Of a stretch of DNA of 64,000 nt, positions 55,280-64,000 are shown in pieces. The notes under the pieces are model-generated. The model searched no databases. It was not told the DNA's origin and saw only the letters and a program-made list of their open reading frames with translations. Every line of letters starts with the position of its first letter. Position 1 is the stretch's first letter. The stretch spans positions 145,521,741 through 145,585,740 of the forward strand of contig CM041465.1 of NCBI GenBank assembly GCA_023213395.1, in the 5' to 3' direction. This DNA is from Cycas panzhihuaensis (lineage: Eukaryota; Cycadophyta). A program made the translations under genes and the position numbers.

Positions 55280-56330
55280 GACAACACCTGGATCATTGAC
55301 TCTGGCGCATCACACCACATGGCAGGTGATGCAGATATATTATCAAATTTTCAAGAATATAAGGGAGAAAAAGTGACATTTGGGGATAATGCCACTGTTG
55401 AAATATCAAATGTAGGACAAATTGCACCTTATGATCTACATTCTGCATTTCCCAGTGGCAATGTATTCTTAGTTCTTAGAATGCCCAAGAATTTACTCTT
55501 TGTTAGTCAGCTTGATAAACAACAGATGAGTGTGTTGTTTAAAGATAGAAAATCTATAATCAGGAACAAAGAGGATCAGATAGTTGCAGTCGGTCATGAA
55601 GATCGTGGCCTCTACAAATTAGCTAAGATATCTAGATCATCTCATGCCTCTGTCTCTCATTCAGTAAATAAGACACAATTATGGCATGAATGACTTGAAC
55701 ATCTTAATTTGGATAGCATAAGACAAATGTTCAGCCAAAATATGGTTTATGGCTTACCCAAAATCTCAAGGGGTAATTGCCTTTGCGAATCATGCCTTAT
55801 GGAGAAGCAGCATCGTGAACCTTTTCAGAAAGGTAAGGCCTGGATAGCACAACAATTGTTGCAACTAATTCATTCTGACATTTGTGGTCCCATGACCACT
55901 CAGTCTCATGGAGGATCGTCATTCTTCATGACTTTTATTGATGATTACTCACATAAGGTGTGGGTTTATTTCCTTAAGCACAAGTCAAAAGCATTGAACA
56001 AGTTTCAGGAATTTAAACTTGCTGTAGAAAATAAAACAAGCATGTGAATCAAGATGCTTAGATCCGATAATGGTGGTGAGTATACTTCTAAGGACTTCAA
56101 TTAGTTTTGTGTTTAGAATGGCATAAAATGCCAATTTCTGCCCCATATACACTGCAACAAAATGGTATGGCAGAACATATGAATAGAAACTTGGTCAGTA
56201 GGGCGAAAGCTATGATGCATGCGAAAGGTCTCTCTTCGGCATACTAGGCAGAAGTACTTCTCACTGCTCCGTATCTATCAAACTGCATCTCTACTTCAAC
56301 GCTTTCGAGCATGACACCCGAGGAGGCCTA
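55280..56330 (+). pseudogene. B4 protease and integrase core
   Basis: Protease TWIIDSGASHHMAG is near 55288. The frame runs to TGA 55691-55693 inside the integrase zinc domain (LWHE*LEHL; relatives have Arg). 55709-56047 then reads CLCESCLMEKQH, HSDICGPMTTQ and FIDDYSHKVWVYFLKHKSKAL. Next RSDNGGEYTSKDFN holds the second catalytic Asp, with TAG twice in N*FCV*NGI, then a shift through the Glu region (AEHMNRNLVS). Confidence 0.85.
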
Positions 56331-56857
56331 GACTGGCCAGAAACCAACAGTCAGTCACTTACGTACATTTGGATGCACGACCTACATGAATGTTTCCCAA
56401 GAGCAAAGACAAAAATTTGATGACAAAAGTCTCAAATGCATCTTTGTAGGATATGCTCTTGGCAACAAAGCATATCGTTTGTTTGATCCAATTAGTAAAA
56501 AGATGCATATTTCACAAGACATCGTCTTTGCAAAAGACAATCGAGAGATCGACTTCAGTTCCCTTCCTCTCTCCCTTGACAAAGGCAAAGCAATTGTTGA
56601 GGAATCTGTCCCCTCAACTTCTTCAACACCTTGTTCTTCATCAGCACCTACTGCTTCTTCTTCCTCCTCATCTTCCTTAGTTCCTTCATTGAGTCCTTCT
56701 TCTTCTTCAGAGTTTCAGCAATTAGCTCTATCACAGGACCATGCAGTAACATCGATGAAGAAGCTGCCCAAATGGTATATGCAAACTATTGCAGATTCGC
56801 AGATTGTTGTAGGCAAACGTCCATCCAAAATGCGGCCACCAGCCACTTTCAACTAAA
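56331..56857 (+). pseudogene. B4 integrase C-terminal part and linker
   Basis: TVSHLRTFGCTTYMNVSQEQRQKFDDKSLKCIFVGYALGNKAYRLFDPISKKMHISQDIVF, then a low-complexity Ser-rich linker (56620-56720) and KKLPKWYMQTIADSQIVVGKRPS. Ends at a TAA (56854-56856) where the family reads FALMAE. Confidence 0.85.
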
Positions 56858-56862
56858 CACTT

Positions 56863-58423
56863 ATGGCTGAAATGCTTAATACTCTTGAGCCTTCCACTTT
56901 TGAGGAGGGATGTATAGATGAAAAGTGGCAGGCTATCGTGGATGATGGGATCCACTCAATCTATCAAAATCACACATGGGACTTGGTTGAATTACCACCT
57001 CGCAAACAAGCCATTAGTTGTAAGTGCATCTACAAAATTAAGTCTGATGGTACTATTGAGCAACATAAGACTCGTCTAATCACCAAAGGATTCAAACAAC
57101 AGGAAGGCATTGACTACACCGAGACATTTGCACCTATCGCAAATATGAACACCATTAGAATTGTTATGGCCTTAGCTGCTCAATGCAAGTGGCCATTGTA
57201 CCAGATGGATGTCAAAAGCACCTTTCTCAACGACGATTTGACTGAGGAGGTATATCTGGAACAACTTCCTGGATATATTTTAGTCAGCAATGAGCATCTT
57301 GTCTATCGCCTTAAAAAGGCCTTGTATGGTTTGAAACAGGCGCCATGCGCTTGGTATTCAAAGATCGATGATTACTTTCTTCAACACAATTTTCATCGAT
57401 CCACATCTGATTCGAACCTGTACATCAAGGTTCAAAACCAACACATTACACTTGTTGTTCTTTATGTTGATGATTTGATTATCACAGGCAATGATGCAGA
57501 TTTAATTGCACGTCTCCAAAGGGATCTAAACAGCAGTTTTGAGATGACAGACCTCAGACTTCTTCACTATTTTCTCGGCATGGAAGTGTGGCAACAGTCA
57601 AGTCACATTTTCATTTCCCAAGCCAAGTACACTTGGGATATTTTGCAGCGATTCAGAATGGAAGACTGCAAACCATCACCAACCCCTATGGAGATAGGCA
57701 CTAAATTGTCGATGAATGAAGAAGAGAAACCTGTTGATTCCACCCTTTTCAGGCAGCTAATGGGTAGTCTCATTTACTCGACTAACACTAGACCTGACAT
57801 TTCATATGCGGTTGGAATTTGTTCCAGATTCATGATCAGTCCCAATCAGCGACACTGGAATGCTGCAAACGCATCCTCAGATACCTCAAAGGTACTTTGC
57901 AGTATGGTAACCAGCACACACGTAACGAGAACTTCACACTGTAAGGGTTCTCAAATTCAAATTGGGTTGGATGCCAAAATAATCAGAAATGCACCTCAAG
58001 TTATTGTTTCAACCTCCAGTTTGCTATTGTTTCATGGAGTTGCAAAAAGCAACCAAATGTTATGCTTTCCTCCATTGAAGTATAATACAAAGCTACTGTC
58101 AGCGCAACTTGTGAGGCTATTTGGCCCAAATGGATTCTTGAAGAGCTTGGACTTAAGCAAACACTTCCAACACCATTGTATTGTGATAATCAGAGCATTA
58201 TCAAGATAGTCAAGAATTCGGTGTTTCATGTACATAACAAGCATATTGAGGCCCATCACTACTTTATCAAAGAGCACATTCAGCAAGGTGAAATCGACCT
58301 CGTTTACAAGCCGACCAATCAACAACTAGCTCACATCTTCACCAAACCACTTGGCAAAGAGACGTTTGAGCATTTTAGAAACGGCCTTGACATTCGACTT
58401 AATGTTGTATCCATTTAGGGGGG
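56863..58423 (+). pseudogene. B4 reverse transcriptase and RNase H
   Basis: 448-residue open frame. RT motifs: TWDLVELPPRKQAISCKCIYKIK (Trp of CKWVYK is Cys), [56 protein letters not shown] and YVDDLIITGND. Connection: FRMEDCKPSPTPMEIG, TNTRPDISYAVGICSRFM. A shift near 57868 scrambles the middle of RNase H (normally RILRYLKGT ... SDWAG). The end is readable at 58176-58418: DNQSIIKIVKNSVFHVHNKHIEAHHYFIKEHI ... AHIFTKPLGKETFEHFRNGLDIRLN. Confidence 0.9.
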
Positions 58424-58932
58424 TGTTAAAACCTTCATGTCCTAAGCATTAAGTCTTGACCATGGACATTTGTATTTTTGTCACTTTTGGCCTTTATGCT
58501 AAAGTGATCATTTGTTTGATTATAAAATTGTCTTTTGTGGCTTTTCCACATGTGCTTAGCGGGAAGTCAACTTTGGATGGCTCCACTTGTCACCATCCTT
58601 ATCCTTGTGGAAAGTAGAGTTCTACTCAAACTTGTCTTGTATTCTTGATCAGTGACATGTGTCTAGATCCTAATCATTGAATCTCCTTTATAAGGAGTCC
58701 TACTTTCCTTGTTTTGCATCAAGGTATTGTAGTCAGTGTTATGCTACTGTAGCATCTCTTGTAGGTAGAGTTGTAGAACAATTCTCCTCCCTACTTTGTT
58801 TGCATAATACGTTGAGTGGTAGTTGAATCTCCTCCCTATTATTTTGATGTTACGTACTCTTCATTTCCATTGATATAAAGCTTTGTCCTTCATGTTATGA
58901 TGTCCTATCCTATTCCTCAATAGATCCTGTCA
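58424..58932 (+). repeat. B4 3' LTR, about 509 bp
   Basis: Starts TGTTAAAACC right after the purine tract; TATA-like TTTATAAGGAG near 58690. The right end at TCCTGTCA is inferred from the point where the integrase of L resumes; no partner LTR is available to confirm it. Only decayed remnants of the family-B palindromes are visible. Confidence 0.65.
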
Positions 58933-59330
58933 CCTATGTCATTTCTATTGCTTTCACTTTGCAATACTTATACAAGTCATTGGAGGTGAACTCCACTCCA
59001 TTGTCAGTTCTTAAAATATTTAACTTATTTTTGTTTTCTTTTTCTACTTGGGCTCTAAAGACTTTAAAAACCTCAAGAGCCTCAAATTTTTCCTTAATAA
59101 AATAGACCCGGATCTTTCTTAAGTAATCATCTATGAATGTTAGATAATACCTAGCTCCTATAATTGAGAGAGATGTTATTAATCCACATGTTGTTGTGAA
59201 CCAATTCAAGTTGACTTATGATCTCCAAGATGCTTCTGGAATTTCGTTCTTCGTTGCTTCCCTAGCATACATCCTTCATGAACAATTTTGTTTGTTAAAA
59301 TTTTGGGTAGGCCATTCACCATATTTGAGT
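58933..59330 (-). pseudogene. L integrase core fragment
   Basis: Reads ARYYLTFIDDYLRKIRVYFIKEKFEALEVFKVFRAQVEKENKNKLNILRTDNGVEFTSNDLYKYCKVKAIEMT and then runs into B4. Second catalytic Asp (RTDNGVEF) is present with Gly to Val after it. The first Asp region lies just upstream, around 59180-59300, in shifted frames. Confidence 0.8.
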
Positions 59331-59331
59331 T

Positions 59332-59770
59332 TTAAAGCAAAATTGAATTCTCATAAGAGAAATGCCCATATGTCAAGTACCAAATTTCATTATTATTGAC
59401 TTCATGATTTACAAAAAAAGCTTGTGTGGCTAGAGTAGCTAGAAACTTGTAGAGACCATCTTCTTCCATTCTTTCTCCTATGACTTTGTAACCTTGAGTT
59501 TTATCTAGGATAAGGCATTTACCATTCTCAAGCTCTACCTTGAGATTCCCTTTAGTCATTTGTGAAACAAATAGGAGATTCCTTTTTAGTCCTTGTACAT
59601 ACAAGACATTTCCTAATTTCTTTATATTCCCATCTTTCATTTTCATAGGTATAGTTATTGTTCCCTGGATAGAATAAATAGTTTTGTCTCCAAGTTCAAC
59701 CACAACATCTGTCCCATATTCCTTGAGTCTCTTGAATCAATCACATTTCGTAGTCATATGTCAAGACGCC
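59332..59770 (-). pseudogene. L protease and integrase zinc domain
   Basis: HWFIDSRAS at about 59770: the protease DSGAS has Gly to Arg. Then VELGDKTIYSIQGTITIPMKMKDGNIKKLGNVLYVQGLKRNLLFVSQMTKGNLKVELENGKCLILD (typical copia protease tail) and NEIWYLTYGHFSYENSILL, where the first zinc-binding His is Tyr. Confidence 0.8.
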
Positions 59771-60600
59771 CTAGAGTCAATAAACCAATGCTCCTTGGAA
59801 GTGACTTGAGAAGATATGGCCACCAAAAAAAAAAACAATTTCTTCAAGTTCATCATCTCCTTTCTCATTGTTGTAGTTGTCTATTACTCTTTTCCCTCAA
59901 ACAATGTTTGCCTTCCAAAACCTGCAATCTTTGCCATGGTGACCTAGTTTCCCCCAATAGCAGCAGATGATTCTACAAGGAGTGCGTCTTGGAGTTTGGT
60001 CTTTGCATTGGATTTGATTTTGAATGCTTCTTCCTTCCTCCAAGTTAGTCTTTTCTAACATCTTAAGTTTGGATGCAAATGCATTTTCTAACTCAGATTC
60101 TTCTTCAAAGGCTTTTCTTTTATTGTTCTTGATGCAAAAGATGTCCACACAAATTTTCAAATTTTAGTTTTTTAAGATCACCTAAGAATGTCAAAGTAGT
60201 TACAAAGTGCTCATAGGGTTTGGCAATTTATTTAGAATTTGTTGAACCACATCTTTTTCAAGTATTGCTTCACCCGCTGCAAGTTTTTCTCTTAGATCCT
60301 TGATCTTGGTGATGAATTGGGATGAGCTTTTGTAAGGACCCAGTTCCTTAATCAACCATGGATATACCATGACACTAGCAAATATGTGATGTATAACATT
60401 TTCTTTCTAGCTTTGTTTATCCAAAGTAAGCTGAAAGCACAATTTATGCTACACCAAGTGTGAGAATCCTCCATTTTGATCACTTAGCTTAGTAAGAAAT
60501 TTTATGCTTAGGTTGTAGTCCACCAAGACTTAAAGCCATCTATCTCTTTTCTTTCAACACTTCTTTCAATGTAAAATTTATTTTTGTTTGTTGCTTGCAT
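59771..60600 (-). pseudogene. L gag
   Basis: ATG 60598-60600 (MQATNKNKFYIERSVERKEIDGFKSWW), followed by frame breaks; LREKLAAGEAILEKDVVQQILNKLPNP is the UBN2-type gag core. 59897-60160 reads KRKAFEEESELENAFASKLK and a zinc knuckle CCYWGKLGHHGKDC, in which the second Cys is Trp. Confidence 0.75.
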
Positions 60601-60889
60601 AATACAAAAGCAACTAGATTACTCAAACGAGTAGTACAAATGGGGGAGCACATGATATGAACGAAAGATGAATAGAGGGGAAAAACAAATGTAAAGGTAG
60701 ATGATAGACTTAGAGGCCTTTATGACTTCTTTGGGGTACAAAATCCAGTTAATCAACACATATTTTGCTAAGGGTGAATCCACCAAGTCAGAAAGAAAGT
60801 TTTCAATTTTTCAATGAGTGGTGGAATACTGAAATTGGGCATTGGAGAGTGAAGAAGTGAAAATCTGAAGTGATCCTCTAAGTTGAATT
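60601..60889 (-). other. Region upstream of L gag
   Basis: About 290 bp leader-like sequence without coding or primer signal, leading into the tandem array. Confidence 0.4.
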
Positions 60890-61610
60890 TTTCGAATAAA
60901 AGATTCTTTGCAAATTCGCAAATGGGTCATCAAGCGAAGACTTAAGGAGATTGGATTACAAAATTGCAAGTCAAACTACGAGTAAAAGGCTTCTCTCAAA
61001 CTCACAAGCAAGTCGCATAAGGTGGAATTAGAACATTTTGGGCTTGAAAATGCAGAACAAAATGGCGAGTAAAGAATCTTTCACATTCCCACAAATGAAC
61101 CGCTAAGTGTGGGCACAGGAGAAATCAATTCCGAAATTGCAAAATGAAGGTAGCAAACTTGAGAGTCTCTTGCAATTTCGCAAATGTGCTAGCAAGTGAG
61201 GCCCTTCAACAACTTGATTGCGAAGTCGCGAAACGACATCACAACTGATGTCATTCGCTCACTAGCTAACATGTGGGCCCAAATACAGTTACAAGGCTAA
61301 AGTCCCAAAGTTGTGAAACACAAAACAACAAACAAAGAAGTGCCTCACAATTTCACAAGTGGGTTGTTGGGAGCCAACAACATAGAATTTGAGTTCTGAA
61401 ACTGTGAAGTGTAAAAGGCAAACAAAAAGGCAACCTTGCAAATGAGCAACTATGTGGAAAACCCAGAAGAGCAAATGCGAAGACGTGAAACAATCACAAA
61501 GAAAGGAGCATCCTTTGCATCTTCACAAATGGGTCACTGAGCCCAAACATCATCATATAAGGTCACGAAAACGGGAAAATAAGGGATTGCAAGGTAAAAC
61601 CTTGATCTTT
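60890..61610. repeat. Degenerate tandem array, about 8 units of about 87 bp
   Basis: A CRCAAATGGGTC-like core recurs at 60917, 61003, 61089, 61179, about 61264, 61354, 61438 and 61523, spacing 84-90 bp. Each unit begins near AGA.TCTT..CA and ends near GAAGT.GCGAAAC...AGTAA. Units are roughly 60% alike by eye. It lies upstream of L gag and may be part of that leader. Confidence 0.65.
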
Positions 61611-63435
61611 GATACTCCAAGGAAGGATTGTAACTCACGTAACATAGGATGGATCTCAGTGATTCAAAATGCGAAAGAATTCTCAATTGAAGACCAATAT
61701 TCTTAGACAAGAATAATAAATTCTCCATGCAAAAATGACATGTAGAAATTGTCTAAGTACCGAGTGTATAGTAAGACGAAGTAAGGGAGCAACTGGGGAG
61801 CACTAACATATTTGCCCAAAGCCATCTCGCCAAGGAAACAATTAATGCAAATTCAAATTTGTTGGACAGGGATTGAGGGCGCTAGCACGCCTAAGCAAGA
61901 AGGGGATGTATGAAGACATCCATGCAAAGATATTTTGGATAAAGAGCGTGCAACAATAATACCAACAACAATAACTACAAACCCTCGTGCATCCACCACA
62001 GGCCAAAGCCATCCACCGAGGCTTAATGGCATTAATGAGGGTAAATTGACTCGCCCTGGAGCGTAGATATAGTTTAACAAGGAAGAAGAAAAGGTATTCT
62101 AATATCCATTACCTCTTAGCCATCTTCATTTCATCTTTTTGGTCTTCTATGTTTCTTCATCTTGCGGCAAAGTAGCATTAAAAAGGGTGCATAGAGTAGA
62201 GACAACGAATAGCCAAGCAAGCTACCAAAGATCATTTATGCAATCAAGGATTGAACTCTAAGCTATTACGTACTAAAATCTTGAAAGGGCGTTAGTTGAA
62301 CTTGATAGAAGGGTTTTTAAAAGTTTTCAATAGTGAAAATTTTGCAAAAATTAGCTTAAGTATGCTCTGTAGAAATATACATTAGAACAATATTATAGAG
62401 TAGAAAATTTTGCATAAAGAGAAGTCTCTTTAGTTTATCTCCATCCCATGCAAGGGATAAATTTGAAAATTTGCATGAATGTATGTGTCCATTACTATGT
62501 CAATCTCATTAGATTGTTTGAAGGTGCTAAATTATAGTTTGGTTTGTAGGGTTTGGGAAGAGTGAGTCACCATTCCTTGAGGGTTAAGCAAGCCTCCCCG
62601 GAATTATGAAAGGAATTTGGGTTGAGTGAGTCCCCTTTCCTCTGATTGGTGAGGGTTGAACTAGTCCCCTCAGGATTGAGTGAGTCCCCTCTTTGTTTAT
62701 CATTATGTGCATGAGTAGTGCTCGTAGGGTATGGATCCGCAACCTCATTTTGGGTGAGAGTTGTGTGGTATAAAACACACAACCCATTGAAATAAGACCC
62801 AGTGATGATACATGCAAGGTTATTGTCATACATTGTGTGGTATGTGATACGTAGGTCACACTAAGCGATAGTCCAAAGAGATTAACTCAGTAGTGAACCA
62901 TGTGTGGTATGACATTCTAGATAATGTTGTATAAACTGAGTGCAGTGTAAAGTTCTAAAACAATTCAACAATGTTTTGTGGCAATTTGTGACCAAAGAAG
63001 TCATTAGGATGGGTTAAGAGCCAAGGCCTAAGTGGCTTGCCAGTACTCCAACATTCATATCACGTGCCCCAATTTCAGGGCATTTTCTTTTTTAGGAATT
63101 TGGTTGGTTGGGAAGTGAATTCGTTTCAGTAATCTGGTTGGCCCCTTTTATAGTCAAGTTTGAGTGTGTAAAAGATGTCCTAATGGTGAAATCAAATGCT
63201 AGGATACTTGTCATCTCTTCTACTGAGAATGTGATTTGAGAATCTTTAGGAAACATCGCTGACCTCTTGAACTAGCAACATATTCGGGCATATATTTTCT
63301 GTTGTGCATACTTGCATAACTTTGATTTCAGCTTCCATAGTTCAAGTTGATGTTTACTTGGTTGGCAAACTCAGGGGAGTCGGCTAAGTAGTGTCACAAC
63401 TAACCCTAGATTAAGGGGAGAGGTCGTGACAGAGG
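61611..63435. other. Unassigned, possible LTR of a gypsy element toward its right end
   Basis: No coding domain found on either strand. 62560-62700 has three copies of a GAGTGAGTC.CC word in a G/T-rich stretch. The right end GGTCGTGACA followed closely by TGGCATCAAAGC resembles an LTR end plus primer site, but the left LTR border was not located. Confidence 0.35.
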
Positions 63436-63447
63436 TGGCATCAAAGC
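63436..63447 (+). other. Possible primer binding site
   Basis: TGGCATCAAAGC differs from the tRNA-Met primer site TGGTATCAGAGC at two positions and follows GTGACAGAGG. Confidence 0.4.
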
Positions 63448-64000
63448 TTCAAAGTGGAAGCTTGCAAAGGGATTGGTAGTGTTTCAAAATTGAAGTTTGA
63501 GTAACCAATAAGAACTTGACAGTGTACCAAACCTAGATACAAACATATTGAGTGATTATTACACAGCTTTAAGAAAAGAAAACCTCATTTAGGTGAGCAA
63601 GAAATGCCATGGGGATAGGAGGAGCATTTGATAGTGATGATGCCTGAGTAGCTCAAGAAGATCCTAGTTTTAAAACATAAACACTAAGGAGATTCCAAGA
63701 TACTGAGAAAGCTGACAAAATGACATTTCAATGGCCTTAGTAGAGACTATTTGCAAATTGCAAGAACAACTAAAGAGCTATACAGAAGACAATAAAAGGA
63801 TATGGAGAAGTCATAAGGTAATGCTCCACAACATCTAGCAAACAATTGAGCATGAGAAGACTAAGAGAGCTCATAACACCAAAAGCAATGGGAGAAGAGG
63901 CTGACCTCGAGAACCATCAATTCATGAGCACTTAAGTACAAGGAACAAGAGGAGAGCTATAAAGCACAATGAAGAGCAATACATAACAAGCACTAAATCC
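63448..64000 (+). other. Possible gypsy leader and gag start
   Basis: After the primer-like site a frame reads MALVETICKLQEQLKSYTEDNKRIWRSHKVMLHN (from about 63733), a short coiled-coil-like stretch like those at the start of some gypsy gags. A stop and the window end prevent a firm call. Confidence 0.3.

Larger units (their letters stand above)
53856..58932 (+). mobile_element. B4: divergent family-B copia element, right part
   Basis: Resumes after B3 with the second GTTTT. It holds leader, gag, protease, integrase, RT, RNase H, purine tract (TTTAGGGGGG, ending 58423) and a 3' LTR. Proteins are colinear with B2 and B3 but clearly diverged. Numerous stops show it is older than B3, as nesting requires. 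The right edge meets copia L at about 58932. Confidence 0.88.
58933..60600 (-). mobile_element. L: older copia element, gag to integrase core
   Basis: Minus strand gag (60600 to about 59770), protease and integrase zinc domain (to 59332) and integrase core (59209-58934), cut at 58933 by B4. Sequence is distinct from families A and B. RT, RNase H and both LTRs are not in the window or not recognised. Confidence 0.8.

Noticed and set aside
61606-61620. TTGATACTCCA as a primer site for L
   Set aside because: Needs a 2-nt insertion to match tRNA-Met and no LTR start follows.

Overview
The window reads as nuclear DNA of a seed plant with a large, repeat-packed genome. Almost every recognisable gene is a gag-pol piece of an LTR retrotransposon, primer sites match plant initiator Met-tRNA, and the only host-gene traces are short spliced-type exons. 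A gymnosperm or other giant plant genome would fit, but nothing here fixes the species. I see no tRNA, rRNA, CRISPR or intact host gene.

Layout. Positions 1-8295 are a stack: a minus-strand Ty1/copia element (A1, 1-4410) sits inside the gag of a minus-strand copia element of another family (B1, 4411-7813), which sits just inside the 3' end of a plus-strand element Y (3' LTR 7861-8295). Y and a complete plus-strand family-B element (B2, 8767-15887, 5-bp target duplication CTTCC) lie in the 5' leader of a minus-strand element Z1 (5' LTR 16184-16718). Then come a copia pol fragment (16775-17206), a second Z-type LTR (Z2, 17336-17914), about 3.5 kb without genes, and two minus-strand exons that resemble plant SAC9 (21403-22026).

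Positions 22213-32970 hold two inverted LTRs of family W. The second is split by G (23914-32893), an LTR element with only a gag-like region, and G itself contains a complete copia element (A2, 25945-31192). Positions 32993-37020 are the pol of a Ty3/gypsy chromovirus (H, minus strand) cut by a family-B solo LTR (35513-36066, TSD GACAG). A3 (37996-42953, TSD AGGAA) follows, then a truncated copia K (43191-44475) and a pseudogene fragment of dihydrodipicolinate reductase (45066-45425).

Positions 45430-58932 are a divergent family-B element (B4) carrying a nested, fairly young family-B element (B3, 46443-53855, TSD GTTTT). B4 abuts a minus-strand copia L (58933-60600), upstream of which lies a degenerate tandem array of about 87-bp units (60890-61610). 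The last 2.4 kb are mostly unassigned and contain a possible LTR end plus primer site near 63436.

Working together: each element encodes or once encoded Gag, protease, integrase and reverse transcriptase/RNase H for copy-and-paste transposition, and all are broken here. Family A has short LTRs (186-218 bp) and one gag-pol frame. Family B has 540-570 bp LTRs, 1.8-2.2 kb leaders, and two palindromes in the LTR, one of which is held by compensating changes. The most unusual signal is a systematic replacement of CAG/CTG by CG-containing strings in A3 and in the tail of B3, which looks more like an assembly artefact at methylated CHG sites than like evolution.
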